A stretch of DNA of 64,000 nucleotides from Pseudomonas sp. SJZ079 (GTDB lineage: Bacteria; Pseudomonadota; Gammaproteobacteria; Pseudomonadales; Pseudomonadaceae): NCBI RefSeq assembly GCF_007993865.1, contig NZ_VIUH01000025.1:1-64000 (forward strand), read 5' to 3'. Positions 61,045-64,000 of the stretch are shown one piece after another. Position numbers and translations under genes: made by a program. Below the pieces are notes generated by a model. The model worked only from the letters and a program-made list of their open reading frames with translations. It searched no databases and was not told where the DNA came from. Every line of letters starts with the position of its first letter. The first letter of the stretch is position 1.

Positions 61045-61677
61045 TTACTCGGCAGCGCCTTCGCCTTCGCTTGCGCCTTCTACATCGCTTTCTTCTTTAG
61101 CGACGCGGGAGGCGTGGATGTTAGCCACGGCCAGGTCGTTGCCGTGCGCCAGTGCAACCAGCTCGACGCCTTTCGGCAGGCTCAGGTCGGACAGGTGAAC
61201 GATTTGACCCAGTGCAACCTTGGCCAGATCCACTTCGATGAATTCTGGCAGGTCTTTTGGCAGGCAGGAAACTTCTACTTCAACCAGGGTATGGGAAACT
61301 TCGCCGCCACCTTGCTTGACGCCAACTGCGGTTTCTTCGTTGAGGAAGTGCAGTGGAACGTGAGCGGTCAGTTTCTGGCCGGCCACTACGCGGATGAAGT
61401 CGGCGTGCAGCACGAAGCCTTTGGCCGGGTGACGCTGCAGGGCTTTAACCAGTACTTGCTCAGTACTGCCAGCTACATTCAGGGACAGAATGTGGCTGTA
61501 GGCCGCTTCGTTCTCCAGCAGCTTAGCCAGTTCTTTGGCCAGCAGGGTGATGGATTGCGGGGCTTTGTCGCCACCGTAGATTACCGCAGGTACCAGGTTG
61601 GCGAGACGACGCAGGCGGCGGCTCGCACCTTTCCCCAGGTCGGAACGCACTTCAGCATTCAGGGCAAATTCAGTCAT
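61045..61677 (-). CDS. rplY: 50S ribosomal protein L25/general stress protein Ctc
   Basis: 210-aa long-form L25 (Ctc/TL5 type). The N-terminal L25 domain (GKGASRRLRRLANLVPAVIYG) binds 5S rRNA; the C-terminal TL5-like domain spans about residues 100-190 (VEVSCLPKDLPEFIEVDLAK). An acidic tail (EGASEGEGAAE) closes it. It lies between prs and pth as in other pseudomonads. Confidence 0.95.
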   Translation of the reverse strand: MTEFALNAEVRSDLGKGASRRLRRLANLVPAVIYGGDKAPQSITLLAKELAKLLENEAAYSHILSLNVAGSTEQVLVKALQRHPAKGFVLHADFIRVVAGQKLTAHVPLHFLNEETAVGVKQGGGEVSHTLVEVEVSCLPKDLPEFIEVDLAKVALGQIVHLSDLSLPKGVELVALAHGNDLAVANIHASRVAKEESDVEGASEGEGAAE

Positions 61678-61740
61678 TTCATTTCTCCAAAATAACCAAA
61701 CCGTCCTTCACGCTTGCGACCAGCGACCGGACGGTTGGGT

Positions 61741-61764
61741 AAAAAGCCCCGCACAGAGCGGGGC
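61741..61764 (-). terminator. Terminator after prs
   Basis: On the minus strand GCCCCGC and GCGGGGC pair around a 5-base loop, followed by TTTTT. It lies 27 bp after the prs stop and before rplY. Confidence 0.88.
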
Positions 61765-61790
61765 GCATTTCGTTCAGCTGCGATTCCGGG

Positions 61791-62732
61791 TTAGCGGAAC
61801 ATCGCGCTGATCGACTCTTCATTGCTGATGCGGCGAACCGCTTCAGCTACAACGGGGGCGATATCCAGTTGGCGAATGCGCGAACAGGATTGTGCGGCGG
61901 CGGACAGCGGGATGGTGTTGGTCACCACCAGCTCGTCCAGCATGGAGTTTTCCAGGTTTTCTATTGCACGTCCTGACAGTACAGGGTGGGTGCAGTAGGC
62001 GAAGACCTTGGCGGCGCCATGTTCTTTCAGCGCTTTGGCCGCGTGGCACAGGGTTCCGGCGGTATCGACCATGTCATCGACCAGGATGCAGGTGCGGCCT
62101 TCCACGTCACCGATGATGTGCATCACCTCGGACTGGTTGGCTTTCTCGCGACGCTTGTCGATGATCGCCAGGTCTACACCCAGGGACTTAGCCACGGCAC
62201 GTGCACGGACCACACCGCCGATATCCGGGGAGACGATCATCATGTTTTCGAAGCGCTGATCTTCGATGTCATCCACCAAAACGGGGGAGCCGTAGATGTT
62301 ATCTACCGGGATATCGAAGAAGCCTTGAATTTGATCCGCGTGCAGATCGACGGTGAGAACACGATCGATACCTACCACGGTGAGCATGTCGGCCACGACT
62401 TTGGCGCTGATTGCCACGCGAGCGGAGCGCGGGCGGCGATCCTGGCGGGCGTAGCCAAAGTAGGGGATGACTGCGGTGATTCGGGTGGCTGAGGAGCGGC
62501 GTAAGGCGTCGGCCATTACTACCAGTTCCATCAGGTTGTCGTTGGTTGGCGCGCACGTCGGCTGAATCAGGAAGACGTCTTTACCGCGAACGTTTTCGTT
62601 GATTTCAATGCTGATTTCGCCGTCGGAGAACTTACCGACAGAGGCATCGCCGAGGGGGATGTGCAGCTGACGTACGATACGTCGCGCCAGATCGGGGTTA
62701 GCGTTCCCCGTAAAGACCATCATCTTGGACAC
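61791..62732 (-). CDS. prs: Ribose-phosphate pyrophosphokinase (PRPP synthase)
   Basis: 313-aa class I PRPP synthase making PRPP from ribose 5-phosphate and ATP. Motifs: FSDGEISIEINENVRGKDVF, YFGYARQDRRPRSARVAIS (ATP loop), VDLHADQIQGFFDIPVDNIY and the PRPP loop CILVDDMVDTAGTL. The start is the GTG at 62732, giving SKMMVFTGN as the N terminus and the exact length I recall for P. aeruginosa; the frame open further upstream runs through the tRNA-Gln gene and is not coding. Confidence 0.95.
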   Translation of the reverse strand: MSKMMVFTGNANPDLARRIVRQLHIPLGDASVGKFSDGEISIEINENVRGKDVFLIQPTCAPTNDNLMELVVMADALRRSSATRITAVIPYFGYARQDRRPRSARVAISAKVVADMLTVVGIDRVLTVDLHADQIQGFFDIPVDNIYGSPVLVDDIEDQRFENMMIVSPDIGGVVRARAVAKSLGVDLAIIDKRREKANQSEVMHIIGDVEGRTCILVDDMVDTAGTLCHAAKALKEHGAAKVFAYCTHPVLSGRAIENLENSMLDELVVTNTIPLSAAAQSCSRIRQLDIAPVVAEAVRRISNEESISAMFR

Positions 62733-62778
62733 GCGCAGTACCTGCCGGCTGAGGGTATACCTGGATGAGTATAGAAAA

Positions 62779-62853
62779 TGGCAGGGGCGGCTGGATTCGA
62801 ACCAACGCATGGCAGGATCAAAACCTGCTGCCTTACCGCTTGGCGACGCCCCT
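62779..62853 (-). tRNA. tRNA-Gln (UUG), copy 1
   Basis: 75 nt including CCA. Acceptor AGGGGCG pairs with CGCCCCT; the anticodon stem GCAGG/CCTGC holds loop TTTTGAT with anticodon TTG; the T-arm has GGTTCGAATCC. Identical to the copy at 62907-62981. It lies 46 bp upstream of the prs start. Confidence 0.95.
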
Positions 62854-62906
62854 GTATCGTGTTTGTCCCGAATGCTTTTAGTCATACAAGCGCCCGAAGG
62901 CGTTAA

Positions 62907-62981
62907 TGGCAGGGGCGGCTGGATTCGAACCAACGCATGGCAGGATCAAAACCTGCTGCCTTACCGCTTGGCGACGCCCCT
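62907..62981 (-). tRNA. tRNA-Gln (UUG), copy 2
   Basis: 75 nt, base-for-base the same as the copy at 62779-62853, separated by 53 bp. Anticodon TTG. The tandem pair between ispE and prs matches the Pseudomonas order. Confidence 0.95.
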
Positions 62982-63007
62982 ACAGCGTATAACTAACTCT
63001 TGCGCAT

Positions 63008-63865
63008 TCACTTCTTGGCCAGTATTTCGAGCTTGCGGTGCAACATCGAGATGTTGCGACCCTGAGCGACAAAACTCGGCAAAGTGGCCGGAAGTTGGCG
63101 GGCGACTTTATCAGCATCGTCCCTGTTTGGGAAGCTCCCAAACACACAAGCTCCAGTGCCGGTCAATCTGGCTTGAACAAATTTGTTAAGCAAGATCAAA
63201 GCGTTACGAACTTCTGGATAACGCTTCTGAACCACCGGCTGGCAGTCGTTATGACCGCCCCCCTCAAGAAGGCTGCGAACTTTAATGGGCGGCGTATCGC
63301 GTGTCAACTCAGGGTCGGAGAAAACTTCCGCTGTGCTGACAAGGACTTGCGGGATTGCTACGAGGAACCAGGGTTCGCTGAGCTCCAGCGGTGTGAGTTT
63401 TTCGCCGATACCCTCGGCAAAAGCGGCGCGACCACGCACGAAGACCGGCACATCGGCGCCTAGACTGAGTCCCAGCTCCGCCAGACGATCTTCGGACCAA
63501 TCAAGTTGCCAGAGGTGGTTGAGGCCGAGCAGGGTGGTGGCCGCGTCCGAGCTGCCGCCGCCGATACCGCCCCCCATGGGCAGGCGTTTGTTCAACCAGA
63601 TGTCGGCGCCACGCGAGCAGTTGGCTTGCTGCTGCAGTTGGCGGGCTGCGCGGACGATCAGGTTGCTGTCGTGCGGCACGCCGGGAATATCCGTGTGCAG
63701 GTGAATTTGACCATCTGCGCGGGGGGCGAAGGTCAGCTCGTCGCCGTGGTCGAGAAACTGAAACAGGGTCTGCAGCTCGTGATAGCCGTCGGCACGGCGA
63801 CCGAGGATGTGCAGCATCAGGTTGAGCTTGGCCGGCGCCGGCAGGGTGAGGAGTTGCTTGGCCAT
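63008..63865 (-). CDS. ispE: 4-diphosphocytidyl-2-C-methyl-D-erythritol kinase
   Basis: 285-aa GHMP kinase of the non-mevalonate isoprenoid pathway. It starts with PAPAKLNLMLHILGRRADGYHELQTLFQFLD (first 20 residues typical of IspE); the ATP-binding loop is PMGGGIGGGSSDAATTL (about residues 93-109). The C-terminal LTGTGACVFGSF is GHMP motif 3. The ATG shares one base with the lolB stop (TAATG). Confidence 0.96.
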   Translation of the reverse strand: MAKQLLTLPAPAKLNLMLHILGRRADGYHELQTLFQFLDHGDELTFAPRADGQIHLHTDIPGVPHDSNLIVRAARQLQQQANCSRGADIWLNKRLPMGGGIGGGSSDAATTLLGLNHLWQLDWSEDRLAELGLSLGADVPVFVRGRAAFAEGIGEKLTPLELSEPWFLVAIPQVLVSTAEVFSDPELTRDTPPIKVRSLLEGGGHNDCQPVVQKRYPEVRNALILLNKFVQARLTGTGACVFGSFPNRDDADKVARQLPATLPSFVAQGRNISMLHRKLEILAKK

Positions 63866-64000
63866 TACTGTCCAAGCTGACGCGGCTGCCAGTCCTTGAT
63901 GACCAGGGTGACTTGCAGGTCATGTCCGTTGAGCTTGAGGCGTTCGGGCAGCCAGAAACCGTTCTGTTCGGCGTAGCTCAGGTAGTCGACCTCCCAGCCG
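63865..64000 (-). CDS. lolB: Outer-membrane lipoprotein receptor LolB, C-terminal end
   Basis: The last 44 codons of a gene running off the window. They encode GWEVDYLSYAEQNGFWLPER and then LKLNGHDLQVTLVIKDW, the conserved C-terminal strands of LolB, which inserts lipoproteins in the outer membrane. The stop overlaps the ispE start by one base. lolB-ispE-prs is the standard gammaproteobacterial order. Confidence 0.88.
   Translation of the reverse strand, partial: GWEVDYLSYAEQNGFWLPERLKLNGHDLQVTLVIKDWQPRQLGQ

Noticed and set aside
1..64000. CRISPR array
   Set aside because: No regularly spaced repeats with unique spacers were seen; the only short clustered repeats are the GTACCCGG motifs at the island ends, which are too close together.

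Overview
The window looks like a chromosome segment of a Pseudomonas-type gammaproteobacterium. The core genes are GC-rich. Gene order (ychF beside tRNA-Met and higBA; pth, rplY/ctc, prs, tRNA-Gln, ispE, lolB; rimI and a beta-carbonic anhydrase nearby) matches what I remember of Pseudomonas aeruginosa, and HigA, HigB and Prs read like their P. aeruginosa counterparts. The species cannot be fixed from this sequence alone.

Layout. 1-110: 3' end of a 5S rRNA gene and its terminator. 271-3833: two PqiA/LetA-type membrane proteins and a six-MCE-domain PqiB/LetB-type protein (envelope lipid transport). 3893-8702 (minus): an mksF-mksE-mksB condensin operon, converging on the previous operon at a perfect 42-bp palindrome. 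9094-11465: carboxynorspermidine decarboxylase and a carboxynorspermidine synthase-like dehydrogenase. 11826-18935: 2-isopropylmalate synthase, an unknown gene, rimI, an acidic protein, a 5'-nucleotidase, a carbonic anhydrase and a DMT-family exporter.

18950-23364 is a small accessory patch. It starts with a hairpin and a decayed copy of the tRNA-Met 3' region. It then carries a SnoaL-like protein, a methyltransferase, a relic tyrosine recombinase, the higBA toxin-antitoxin pair and two small envelope proteins, and ends at the intact tRNA-Met.

23437-59270 is a genomic island of about 35.8 kb inserted at the 3' end of ychF. The last bases of ychF are repeated at the far edge. A P4-type integrase lies just inside the ychF-proximal end, and copies of an 8-bp GTACCCGG motif occur at both ends (two on the left, four on the right). 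The island holds: a ribbon-helix-helix protein; an IS481 copy with its target duplication; AlpA; an inovirus Gp2/YfjJ-type replication-like protein and a broken second copy; a WYL regulator with two unknown genes; a Sel1 protein; a 712-aa PD-(D/E)XK nuclease-like protein; a BrxR/CapW-like WYL repressor upstream of an SNF2 helicase, a type III-like DNA methyltransferase and a Res subunit; a RadC, directionality-factor-like, YqaJ and DUF932 module; an SOS block (SRAP, UmuD, UmuC) around one LexA box; a CoiA-like nuclease; and a three-gene Hsp70, GrpE-like and TPR operon next to the integrase.

59250-64000 (minus) returns to core genes: ychF, pth, rplY, prs, two identical tRNA-Gln genes, ispE and the 3' end of lolB.

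The best candidates for undescribed biology are the Hsp70/GrpE-like/TPR operon, the BrxR-like regulator with the SNF2-Mod-Res set and the neighbouring 712-aa nuclease, and the small WYL operon at 28198-30360. Functions for these rest on domain reading by eye and on context; no database search was run.
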